Below are positions 1 through 5,794 of a stretch of 10,963 nt of DNA, piece by piece. Source of the DNA: Pseudomonadota bacterium. Lineage in GTDB: Bacteria; Pseudomonadota; Gammaproteobacteria; Arenicellales; Arenicellaceae. The stretch spans positions 1 to 10,963 of the forward strand of contig JABJKL010000094.1 of NCBI GenBank assembly GCA_018660405.1. Direction: 5' to 3'. The stretch's first letter is position 1, and every line of letters begins with the position of its first letter. A program made the position numbers and the translations under genes. The notes under the pieces are model-generated. The model had not been told where the DNA came from and made no database searches. It worked only from the letters and a program-made list of their open reading frames with translations.

Positions 1-39
1 GATGGGGCTGATGGTTCTTCTGATGGGGCTGATGGTTCA
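1..39 (+). repeat. 21-nt tandem repeat in the dnaK tail
   Basis: GATGGGGCTGATGGTTC occurs at 1-17 and again at 22-38, so the unit is 21 nt (7 codons) and in frame. It encodes two DGADGS blocks. More copies may lie upstream of the window. An in-frame unit in a disordered tail suggests slippage-driven length variation, which is an inference. Confidence 0.8.
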
Positions 40-54
40 GACAAGAAAGCCTAA
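1..54 (+). CDS. dnaK: C-terminal end of DnaK (Hsp70 chaperone), partial
   Basis: Frame 1 is open from the window edge to a TAA at 52-54 and gives 17 residues, DGADGSSDGADGSDKKA. This Asp/Gly/Ser-rich tail ending in lysines resembles the disordered acidic C-terminus of DnaK. The gene directly downstream in the same direction is dnaJ, and dnaK-dnaJ is the standard order in proteobacteria. DnaK is the ATP-dependent Hsp70 that works with DnaJ and GrpE in the cytoplasm. No conserved DnaK domain lies inside the window, so the identity rests on tail composition and synteny. The tail is built from a 21-nt tandem duplication, described separately. Confidence 0.75.
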   Translation, partial: DGADGSSDGADGSDKKA

Positions 55-159
55 GTCGCGCATTGGCATTTTGCTGCTGAGACTTTTCTGATTTGTGTAG
101 TATTGAGGGTGGTTCGATTGCTCTGATCACCGTAAATGCTCGCTTTATTAATTGTAAGG

Positions 160-189
160 AATGGCTGCTTTTTTAAGGCAGCCATTTTT
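160..189 (+). terminator. Rho-independent terminator or attenuator between dnaK and dnaJ
   Basis: AATGGCTGC at 160-168 is exactly complementary to GCAGCCATT at 178-186, giving a 9-bp stem with a 9-nt loop (169-177). A T run (185-189) overlaps the end of the descending arm. This is the classic shape of an intrinsic terminator. It lies 105 bp after the dnaK stop and ends only 28 bp before the dnaJ GTG. There is almost no room for a separate dnaJ promoter after it, so partial readthrough would set the DnaK:DnaJ ratio (inference). Confidence 0.7.
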
Positions 190-217
190 AACAAAACGCC
201 ATTTTAAATATATAACA

Positions 218-1339
218 GTGTCTAAACGCGATTATTATGCAGTATTGGGTGTCGACCGTGAGGTCAGTGATGCGGATCTCAAGAAGGCCTATCGTCGCCT
301 TGCTATGAAACACCATCCGGATCGTAATAAAAGCGATGCCGATGCAGAAGTAAGGTTTAAAGAGGCCAAGGAAGCGTACGAGGTTCTTGCTGATTCGAAA
401 AAGCGTGCCGCCTATGATCAGTTTGGTCATGCAGGTGTTGACCCGTCTGCGAGTGGCGGTTTCGGTGGAGAAGGCTTTGGCGATGTTTTCGGGGATATCT
501 TTGGCGATATCTTTGGTGGGGGTGGCGGTGGCCAAAGCAGGCAAAGACGAGGTTCGGACTTACGATACCGAATGGAGCTTAGCCTGGAAGAGGCGGTGCA
601 TGGAATCGAAAAGAAAATCAAAGTGCCGCGGATGGAGAATTGTGAAATCTGCAAGGGGTCTGGTGCAGCGGTAGGTTCAAGCCCAAAATCCTGTGATACC
701 TGTGGCGGTCGCGGGCAGGTAAGAATGACTCAGGGGTTTTTCTCGGTGCAACAAACGTGTCCATCTTGTCGAGGGCAGGGCTCGATCATTGATGATCCTT
801 GTCGACCGTGTGATGGGCAAGGACAGGTACGCAAAACACGCACCTTGTCAGTAAAAATACCTGCTGGTGTTGATGAAGGTGACCAGGTCCGCCTAAGCGG
901 TGAAGGTGAGAGCGGTGGCGTCGGTGTTCAATCGGGTGATTTGTTTGTTCAGGTTTTACTCAAACCGCACAAATTGTTTGAGCGAGATGGCGACAACTTG
1001 CATTGTGAGGTGCCAGTTGCGTTTCCAATCCTGGCCTTGGGTGGCGATTTGGAAGTGCCGACTCTGGATGGACGCGCCAAGCTTAAAATACCTGCGGGTA
1101 CTCAATCAAGTAAAGTGTTTAGATTGCGCGGCAAAGGTGTGACCAATGTGCGCCATGGGCATACGGGCGACTTGTACTGCAAAATCTCTGCAGAGACTCC
1201 AGTTAATTTGACCAAGCATCAAAAGGAGTTATTGGAACAGCTTCAGAAATCGGTTCATTCGGGCGGTAGTAAACATAGCCCCAAGGAATCGTCTTGGGCT
1301 GATCGGATTAAGTCCTTTTTAGATGAGATTGTTGCCTGA
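218..1339 (+). CDS. dnaJ: Chaperone protein DnaJ (Hsp40 co-chaperone)
   Basis: Type I DnaJ of 373 aa, the usual length (E. coli 376). It stimulates the DnaK ATPase and hands over unfolded substrates in the cytoplasm. From the GTG at 218 the protein begins SKRDYYAVLGV after the initiator. The J domain has HPD at residues 33-35. A Gly/Phe-rich linker with repeated FGDIFG follows at about 80-106. Four zinc-binding CxxCxGxG repeats have cysteine pairs at 142/145, 159/162, 181/184 and 195/198. The C-terminal substrate-binding domain runs to the end. An in-frame ATG at 161 would add 19 residues, but it lies inside the terminator stem and adds sequence absent from the family, so GTG 218 is preferred. 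No strong Shine-Dalgarno is visible before 218. dapB and carAB, which often follow dnaJ in gammaproteobacteria, are not next. Confidence 0.96.
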   Translation: MSKRDYYAVLGVDREVSDADLKKAYRRLAMKHHPDRNKSDADAEVRFKEAKEAYEVLADSKKRAAYDQFGHAGVDPSASGGFGGEGFGDVFGDIFGDIFGGGGGGQSRQRRGSDLRYRMELSLEEAVHGIEKKIKVPRMENCEICKGSGAAVGSSPKSCDTCGGRGQVRMTQGFFSVQQTCPSCRGQGSIIDDPCRPCDGQGQVRKTRTLSVKIPAGVDEGDQVRLSGEGESGGVGVQSGDLFVQVLLKPHKLFERDGDNLHCEVPVAFPILALGGDLEVPTLDGRAKLKIPAGTQSSKVFRLRGKGVTNVRHGHTGDLYCKISAETPVNLTKHQKELLEQLQKSVHSGGSKHSPKESSWADRIKSFLDEIVA

Positions 1340-1394
1340 CCTCCCCGGACCTATCGAAGGCACGCAGTAATGAAGCTGCTCATGCAAAGGTCTC

Positions 1395-2153
1395 TTAGAA
1401 AAACAGTAGCTTAATTATAAAGGCGACCAACACAATATTGAGTACCCAGTTAATCGCTTTTTCACCTTTTTGTATTTGAAAATTGGCTGCAAACATACCG
1501 CCTAAGGCCATACCTGCCGCCAGAGTAATGCCATGCACCCACGCCAGCTCCAACTGACTGGCAAAAACAGCCAGTGCAACGCTGGTATAGATAAGAACGA
1601 CGAGAGCTTTGAGGCTATTGGTTGTTACTAAATCCAGCCCCATAACCCGGTGCAAAATTGGCATCAGGATAAAGCCGATACCGATCTGAATAAAACCGCC
1701 CCAGAATCCAGCGACGGCCATAAGTAGGTGGCCGGCGATCAGTTGTTTTTTGGATGGAGTTGAATTTTGTTCTACTTGTGTAAGCCGTTCTTTTTTAGAC
1801 GGTTTAAACGCCATCACAAGCATCACGATAATCATGATGATGGCGAGCAAGGTATTAAAATCCTGCTCTGGCAGATTAGCTGCGACCCAGGCACCTGCTA
1901 CGGCACCTGGTACTGCTACGATGCCAAGACTGAGGCTGAGCTTAAAGTTGGCAAAGCCTTTCTTTGTAAATACCGAGACCGCCGCGATATTTTGTATGAT
2001 GATTGCGATTCGGTTAGTGCCATTGGCAACCGGGCCCGGGATACCCAGAAAAATCATGGCGGGCACTGTGAGCAGCGAGCCGCCACCCGCCATGACATTC
2101 AAAAAGCCGCCGACGCATCCGACGAAAAGCAAAACAACCAATCCGGTATCCAT
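1395..2153 (-). CDS. TSUP (TauE/SafE) family membrane transporter
   Basis: A 252-aa, very hydrophobic protein with about seven to eight membrane segments. It matches the sulfite exporter TauE/SafE (TSUP, formerly DUF81) family, whose members move sulfur-containing or organic anions across the inner membrane. The N-terminal signature is clear: MAGGGSLLTVPAMIFLGIPG at about residues 21-40, then an NGTNRIAI stretch. A charged cytoplasmic loop rich in Lys, Glu and Ser (about 117-136) joins the two halves, as is usual for this inverted-repeat fold. The second half has a similar Gly-rich entry (GFWGGFIQIGIGF). The ATG at 2153 has no good Shine-Dalgarno. The gene is convergent with dnaJ and stands alone, so the neighbours do not indicate a substrate. 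A palindromic element begins 11 bases upstream of the start codon. Confidence 0.9.
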   Translation of the reverse strand: MDTGLVVLLFVGCVGGFLNVMAGGGSLLTVPAMIFLGIPGPVANGTNRIAIIIQNIAAVSVFTKKGFANFKLSLSLGIVAVPGAVAGAWVAANLPEQDFNTLLAIIMIIVMLVMAFKPSKKERLTQVEQNSTPSKKQLIAGHLLMAVAGFWGGFIQIGIGFILMPILHRVMGLDLVTTNSLKALVVLIYTSVALAVFASQLELAWVHGITLAAGMALGGMFAANFQIQKGEKAINWVLNIVLVAFIIKLLFF

Positions 2154-2163
2154 TAGTCTATTC

Positions 2164-2236
2164 TAGTGTAGTGTCCTAAACCGTATGATGCCTTATCGTT
2201 TCGCTTAATCGTCATACAGTTTAGGACACTACACTA
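2164..2236. repeat. 73-bp palindromic element (MITE-like)
   Basis: The arms are 2164-2190 and 2210-2236, with a 19-nt loop. The outer 18 bp, TAGTGTAGTGTCCTAAAC, match exactly. The next 9 positions hold one mismatch (2182/2218) and one G:T pair (2189/2211). CTA occurs at 2163-2165 and 2234-2236 and could be a 3-bp target duplication. It could equally be part of the arm symmetry. There is no T tract and the element sits just upstream of a start codon, so a terminator is unlikely. Near-identical terminal inverted repeats with a minimal core suggest a miniature transposable element or a collapsed pair of insertion-sequence ends. I cannot assign it to an IS family. Confidence 0.75.
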
Positions 2237-2246
2237 CGGTTGTCAG
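2218..2246 (-). promoter_or_regulatory. Candidate promoter for the TSUP gene, partly built from the palindrome
   Basis: On the minus strand CTGACA (2246-2241) is followed after exactly 17 bp by TAAACT (2223-2218). The first matches TTGACA at 5 of 6 positions and the second matches TATAAT at 4 of 6. The -35 lies outside the palindrome and the -10 inside its right arm. Transcription would start near 2211 and run into the TSUP gene. This rests on consensus matching only. Confidence 0.4.
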
Positions 2247-2277
2247 GATGTATTGACGAGCAAATGACGGTTTTTAG

Positions 2278-2456
2278 TTTGTTGGGGAGCATGGCAGCGG
2301 TAACGATTGTGTGAAGACGCCCCGATTGCAACAAATTTTGTTTACCGGATCGCCCGACGGGAGCTTACCAGATTTCAATATCAGGGTTGCGCCTTGTCTT
2401 GAATCATCTGGTAAGCTCTGAATCCGTCAATTCAAATTTGTTGGAGCACTTGGCAG
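2278..2456. repeat. Nested inverted repeat with imperfect flanking direct repeats
   Basis: GAGCTTACCAGAT (2361-2373) pairs exactly with 2406-2418, and TTCAA (2374-2378) with 2399-2403 across a 2-nt bulge. Further out, CGGAT (2346-2350) pairs with 2422-2426 and CAACAAATTT (2329-2338) with 2434-2443. Imperfect direct repeats, TTTGTTGG-(GG)-AGCA-TGGCAG at 2278-2297 and TTTGTTGG-AGCA-(CT)-TGGCAG at 2437-2456, lie near the ends. The region could be a structured non-coding RNA, a decayed mobile repeat or a regulatory leader. No known family is recognised. Confidence 0.55.
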
Positions 2457-2633
2457 GCCGTGTTTTATACTTAACGAACCCTTGATTTATTCCAGATCTT
2501 GCAGCGTGTGCTCAAAATGCCCGGATTTTAGGTGGAAATCGTACGTAATAACCGGCTATTGTGAAGACTTATACTCATTTACAACGAAAGAGAACGGACC
2601 CTAAGGTTCCTTCGATATTTTAATTAGAGAGTT

Positions 2634-3413
2634 ATGGCACTTTTTTTTCAGGAGTTTGGTGAGATCGATACCCCGATGCCCCCTGTGATCATCGTGCACG
2701 CCTTGTTTGGTTCTTCCGTCAATTGGCGAGGCGTGGCAAGAAAGTTGGCCAAGGCCCGAAAAGTTTATACCGTCGACATGCGCAATCATGGCAAGTCTCC
2801 GCATTTGGATGTTATGAGCTACGAGGCGATGGCCACAGATTTGGTGCGGTTTATGGATTCTGCAGGAGTCGAGCAAGCCGATATTATCGGGCACAGCATG
2901 GGCGGAAAAGCTGCCATGGTGACTGCACTGCTGTATCCGGAGCATGTGAAATCGTTAGCTGTTCTGGATATAGCGCCGGTTACTTATTCGCATCGCTATA
3001 CCGACATGCTCGATTGTATGGCGGCAGTTGATATGGCAGTCTGTCATTCGCGTTCCGAGGTTGAGGCCAGACTAAAAAAAGGCATTCCGGATGATGCTAC
3101 GCGCCAGTTCATCATGCAGAACGTTATCGCCAAAGGTGATCAGATGGCCTGGCGACTAAATCTTCCGGTTCTTACTAAATATATGGATGAAATTGTCGGT
3201 TTTCCAGTAACGCAAGTGGAGGGACATCACTATGACGACAGGGTCACCATGATTTATGGGGCTGATTCGGACTATGTTAAAGCTTCGGCTGGTCCAGTGG
3301 TGCGCGATTATTTCCCGAACTCGGAATTCATCTCAGTTGAGGGTGCCGGGCACTGGATTCAGGTTGATCAGCCTGAGTTATTAGTAGAGCTTCTACAAAC
3401 AAGCTTGATGTAA
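2634..3413 (+). CDS. Alpha/beta-fold hydrolase, YbfF-like esterase
   Basis: A 259-aa cytoplasmic alpha/beta hydrolase without a signal peptide, close in length and motif order to the YbfF acyl-ester/thioesterase group. The oxyanion-hole region is VHALFGSSVNW (21-31). A VDMRNHGKS loop is at 47-55. The nucleophile elbow GHSMGG places the catalytic Ser at residue 88. YGADSDYV at 208-215 supplies the likely acid (Asp211 or 213), and GAGHWIQVDQPE gives His240. The full triad is therefore present and the gene looks intact. The ATG at 2634 has an AGAGAG (2626-2631) as a modest ribosome-binding site. The natural substrate is unknown. YbfF of E. coli hydrolyses short acyl esters and acyl-CoA, so a general esterase is the safest call. 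It points towards the sigma-factor gene 63 bp downstream, but co-transcription is not evident. Confidence 0.88.
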   Translation: MALFFQEFGEIDTPMPPVIIVHALFGSSVNWRGVARKLAKARKVYTVDMRNHGKSPHLDVMSYEAMATDLVRFMDSAGVEQADIIGHSMGGKAAMVTALLYPEHVKSLAVLDIAPVTYSHRYTDMLDCMAAVDMAVCHSRSEVEARLKKGIPDDATRQFIMQNVIAKGDQMAWRLNLPVLTKYMDEIVGFPVTQVEGHHYDDRVTMIYGADSDYVKASAGPVVRDYFPNSEFISVEGAGHWIQVDQPELLVELLQTSLM

Positions 3414-3476
3414 TATTTCTGTTATTTTAGCAAACAATCAGTGATTATATGCTCTATGCAGCGGTCTCTAGAAAAT

Positions 3477-3986
3477 ATGAATAAAAAGCAAAAGTACGGC
3501 TTGCTGATCGAAGCCCATTCTACCGATTTATATCGCTATGCGCATTGGAAATGCCGTGATCGAATAATGGCAGAAGAGGTCATACAAGAGACTTTGCTAC
3601 GAGCCTGGAAAGCGATAGATAGTTTACGCGAGGCGAGTGCTTCCAAAGCATGGCTGTTTACTATTTTTCGTCGTGAGTATGCACGCCAGTTTGAACGAAA
3701 ACAGCTCGATTACTCCGATATCGAAAATATGGACACCATTGCGAGCACCGAAGGAATAGATGCGTCGACGCCGGAATCAGCGGCCTTGAAAAGGGCGCTT
3801 GGCTCAATAGGCTCTCAATATAGGGAAGCTTTGGTACTACAGGTTTTGGGTGGTTTCAGTTGCGATGAAATAGCCAATATTTTAAACATTAGTGCGAGTG
3901 CGGTAATGACACGAGTATTTAGGGCCAGAAAACAGTTAAGAGCAATATTACAAGACAAGAGTGATAGCAAGGTGACCTATGGATAA
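3477..3986 (+). CDS. ECF-type RNA polymerase sigma factor
   Basis: A 169-aa sigma-70 family protein of ECF architecture, with only regions 2 and 4. Region 2 includes DLYRYAHWKCRD, AEEVIQETLLRAWKAI and an AWLFTIFRREYAR segment at about residues 15-75. After a short acidic linker, region 4 includes YREALVLQVLGGFSCDEIA and the helix-turn-helix ISASAVMTRVFRARKQL at about 112-160, for -35 recognition. The frame is open from GTG 3441, with ATGs at 3456 and 3477. I chose 3477 because MNKKQKYGLLIEAHS matches the usual beginning of this group; no start has a strong Shine-Dalgarno. The last 8 bases overlap the DUF3379 gene, so the two are translationally coupled. By analogy with sigma/anti-sigma pairs, the membrane partner probably controls it. 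The signal and regulon cannot be read from the window. Confidence 0.93.
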   Translation: MNKKQKYGLLIEAHSTDLYRYAHWKCRDRIMAEEVIQETLLRAWKAIDSLREASASKAWLFTIFRREYARQFERKQLDYSDIENMDTIASTEGIDASTPESAALKRALGSIGSQYREALVLQVLGGFSCDEIANILNISASAVMTRVFRARKQLRAILQDKSDSKVTYG

Positions 3987-4836
3987 GCTGGCTTTTAGAC
4001 GAACCTGTCTTGAGGACCCACATACAACTGATCCTTGTTTTCGCGAGGCGTGGCGGCAAGACCCCGAGTTGGAGGCTTTTCGTAGAAGCGTGTTGAAAAT
4101 AGACGACCAATTATGTGAGGCATTAAACGTCGAGGTGCCGCCGGGTTTTGCAGCGCGTTTGGAGTTGCGTCGGTTGCTGGATGAATCATCATCGAAATCT
4201 GCACAGACGATGCCCAGCTGGTTCAGACCCTCTATGGCAATAGCCGCAAGTTTAATGCTGGCTATGTCAATTGGCTTATGGGTTTTTAATAGCCCGGGTT
4301 TTCTTGGTAGTACTGATTCTGAGCAAGATTTGGCCAGTGTGCTCGAGCCTGGAACCGAAGATGCCCAGCTTGAAGCGAACGCTAATACCGATGAGTTTAC
4401 TGCAGCCTTTGCGCATATTAACTTGCGATTAGCTAGTGCTGTCATAGAGCATAGCGGTCACGAACTAAACGGTGATTTAAGTGTTACTCCGGAAAAGTTA
4501 GATCAATTTTCAGGGATATTGGCGGAGTATCAGATACCTTTATCCGCATCCGAGATTGGGGCAAGGTTTGTCGAGCGCTGCCCTGTTTTGAATAAGCAAG
4601 TGGTACATGCTTTGTTAACTGGCGTTAGCAGCGATGTAACGCTTGTTTATCTACCACACCATCTGACCGAATTAAATACTGGAATTGTTGTAGGCGATGA
4701 ATTTGTTTACGTTCAGCCGATTGGTTCGGGTGCCTTGGTGCTTTCGAGCCAGTCACAAGCTGATCTCGACCATAGTTTGTCCCAAATTACGGAATCATGG
4801 CATAATGAACCCAGACTATTAGCGCTTGCGTTTTAG
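3979..4836 (+). CDS. DUF3379 family membrane protein, probable anti-sigma factor
   Basis: A 285-aa protein of the DUF3379 type. A soluble N-terminal part (about 1-80, with Cys10 and Cys20) is followed by one membrane span (about 84-103, SMAIAASLMLAMSIGLWVF). The roughly 180-residue C-terminal domain would lie in the periplasm; it contains ERCPVLNKQVVHALLTG and VTLVYLPHH segments typical of the family. The ATG overlaps the sigma-factor stop by 8 bases and has a good AAGGTGA (3969-3975) ribosome-binding site inside that gene. Membership, one-span topology and strict coupling to an ECF sigma gene suggest a membrane-bound anti-sigma factor that holds the sigma until an envelope signal is sensed. 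DUF3379 itself has no proven function that I can cite, and the N-terminus lacks an obvious HxxxCxxC zinc anti-sigma motif. Confidence 0.82.
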   Translation: MDKLAFRRTCLEDPHTTDPCFREAWRQDPELEAFRRSVLKIDDQLCEALNVEVPPGFAARLELRRLLDESSSKSAQTMPSWFRPSMAIAASLMLAMSIGLWVFNSPGFLGSTDSEQDLASVLEPGTEDAQLEANANTDEFTAAFAHINLRLASAVIEHSGHELNGDLSVTPEKLDQFSGILAEYQIPLSASEIGARFVERCPVLNKQVVHALLTGVSSDVTLVYLPHHLTELNTGIVVGDEFVYVQPIGSGALVLSSQSQADLDHSLSQITESWHNEPRLLALAF

Positions 4837-4837
4837 T

Positions 4838-4865
4838 TATACTGTGAGTTTTCACAGTGCGTATA
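4838..4865. promoter_or_regulatory. Palindrome between the DUF3379 and TPR genes (possible operator or mRNA hairpin)
   Basis: ACTGTGA (4841-4847) and TCACAGT (4852-4858) form a perfect 7-bp inverted repeat around GTTT. TATAC (4838-4842) and GTATA (4861-4865) extend the symmetry. No T tract follows, so it is not an intrinsic terminator. TATACT (4838-4843) could serve as a -10, but no matching -35 is seen. A repressor operator or an mRNA processing hairpin both fit. Confidence 0.45.
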
Positions 4866-4896
4866 GCGCCTCGCGGGTGGTCGATTGGAGGTTCTT

Positions 4897-5508
4897 ATGC
4901 GTAATTCTATTTATCTTTTCTTTATTTTTCTAATTCAAGTATCGGTTGCTTACGGCCAATCGGGTGGGTCGGTAATGGTTATCGGTGGTCAAGGTGCAGC
5001 AGTCGATTGTTATCGGAATGCGACGATGGCGGTGCAGCTGAAGTCGGCTGATGTGAGGGATACGGAGCGGTGCACGTATGCTTTGGATAACGTCGCATTG
5101 AGCCTCCGGGATAAGGCGGCAACGCATATTAATCGTGGTGTGATCTTATCGACTGCAGAACAGTACAACGAGGCACTGAACGATTATGATACGGCTTTGT
5201 CGATTATGCCAAACCTTGGTGTCGCGCATCTTAACAGGGGGAATATATTGTTCATAACCCGTGAGTTTGATGGTGCGATTGAGCAATATAGCCTGGCTTT
5301 GGAGAAAGAATCACAAGGAGGCCATATAGTGTATTTGAATCGAGGTATGGCTTATGAGAACTCAGGCCGACCTACCCAAGCCCATGCTGATTATACGACC
5401 ACTTTGGAGTTGAGGCCCGAATGGTCGCTGGCGACGGAGAAAATGGATCGATTGTTGCGTCGTAATCCACAGTTAACTCAAGCAGACTCGGCAGACCCAG
5501 CAGACTAA
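4897..5508 (+). CDS. Exported tetratricopeptide-repeat (TPR) protein
   Basis: A 203-aa protein with a hydrophobic signal peptide (residues 1 to about 20, RNSIYLFFIFLIQVSVAYG), so periplasmic. After a Gly-rich segment and two cysteines (38 and 59) that could form a disulfide, three TPR units follow at about 73-106, 107-140 and 142-175. They carry the typical Gly/Tyr/Ala/Pro positions, for example HINRGVILSTAEQYNEALND and ALSIMPN. TPRs are protein-protein scaffolds and no enzyme motif is present. The start is ATG 4897, with GGAGG at 4887-4891 ideally placed; an in-frame TTG at 4885 is not needed. It lies 60 bp after the DUF3379 gene in the same direction and may belong to the sigma-factor unit, although a palindrome intervenes. 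It ends 4 bp short of the convergent bolA stop. The binding partner is unknown. Confidence 0.85.
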   Translation: MRNSIYLFFIFLIQVSVAYGQSGGSVMVIGGQGAAVDCYRNATMAVQLKSADVRDTERCTYALDNVALSLRDKAATHINRGVILSTAEQYNEALNDYDTALSIMPNLGVAHLNRGNILFITREFDGAIEQYSLALEKESQGGHIVYLNRGMAYENSGRPTQAHADYTTTLELRPEWSLATEKMDRLLRRNPQLTQADSADPAD

Positions 5509-5512
5509 TATT

Positions 5513-5782
5513 TTACGTTTTATCAGGCGCAGATGATTTTATCGCTAGGGCATGTATGTCCGTTTGCATCATATCTCCAACGGCTTGATAAACGAGTTGA
5601 TGGCAGCGGACTTGAGAAATTTCTGAAAATTCATCTGCAGATATGGTTAGTTTAAAGTGCCCACGGCCATCTTTGGCACCGGCATGCCCGGCATGCAAAT
5701 GGCTTTGATCTTCGATAATTAGATCTTTAATCGCCAGAGCGGCGTGCAGGCGCTCGGTTATTTTTTTAATTCGGTCAGTCAT
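5513..5782 (-). CDS. bolA: BolA family protein
   Basis: An 89-aa protein with the class II-like KH fold of BolA. The conserved core is visible: DQSHLHAGHAG (25-35), GHFKLTISADEF (41-52), an R-x5-Y helix with R59 and VYQ at 64-66, and a C-terminal IHALAIKS with His77. BolA proteins bind monothiol glutaredoxins through a shared [2Fe-2S] cluster, in which the C-terminal His takes part. They also act in stress-related cell-shape and transcriptional control. The gene starts 12 bp after the yciB stop, so the two form an operon. In several gammaproteobacteria a yciI gene lies between septation protein yciB and bolA; it is absent here. Several BolA paralogues exist, and whether this is the E. coli BolA orthologue or a relative is not certain. 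Confidence 0.88.
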   Translation of the reverse strand: MTDRIKKITERLHAALAIKDLIIEDQSHLHAGHAGAKDGRGHFKLTISADEFSEISQVRCHQLVYQAVGDMMQTDIHALAIKSSAPDKT

Positions 5783-5794
5783 TCGTTCGGGCTT

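Larger units (their letters stand above)
2154..2633. other. 480-bp gene-free region with two inverted-repeat structures
   Basis: I see no convincing coding sequence between the divergent TSUP and hydrolase start codons. The region holds a 73-bp palindrome (2164-2236), a nested inverted repeat with flanking direct repeats (2278-2456), and about 175 bp before the hydrolase in which I find no clear promoter or other motif. No tRNA or rRNA is recognisable. An unrecognised structured RNA or a decayed insertion element remains possible. Confidence 0.6.

Noticed and set aside
110..130. GGTTCGATT, resembling a tRNA T-loop
   Set aside because: The flanks do not pair into a T-stem, and no acceptor, D or anticodon arms are found around it.
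161..217. N-terminal extension of DnaJ from ATG 161
   Set aside because: It overlaps a terminator stem, AAGGA abuts the ATG with no spacing, and the extra residues are not part of the DnaJ family.
1750..2166. Long plus-strand open frames opposite the TSUP gene (1750-2166 and 1767-2156)
   Set aside because: They lie antisense to a clear membrane-protein gene, resemble no family and look like mirror frames of it.
2466..2471. TATACT as a second possible -10 in the same intergenic region
   Set aside because: The nearest TTGG-type hexamers are at unsuitable spacing (10 or 19 bp).
2570..2575. TATACT as a -10 for the hydrolase gene
   Set aside because: No -35-like hexamer is found at 16-18 bp upstream, so it is not distinguishable from AT-rich background.
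4842..4857. CRP/Vfr site (TGTGA...TCACA)
   Set aside because: The spacer is 4 bases instead of the 6 that CRP needs, so it is listed only as an unassigned palindrome.
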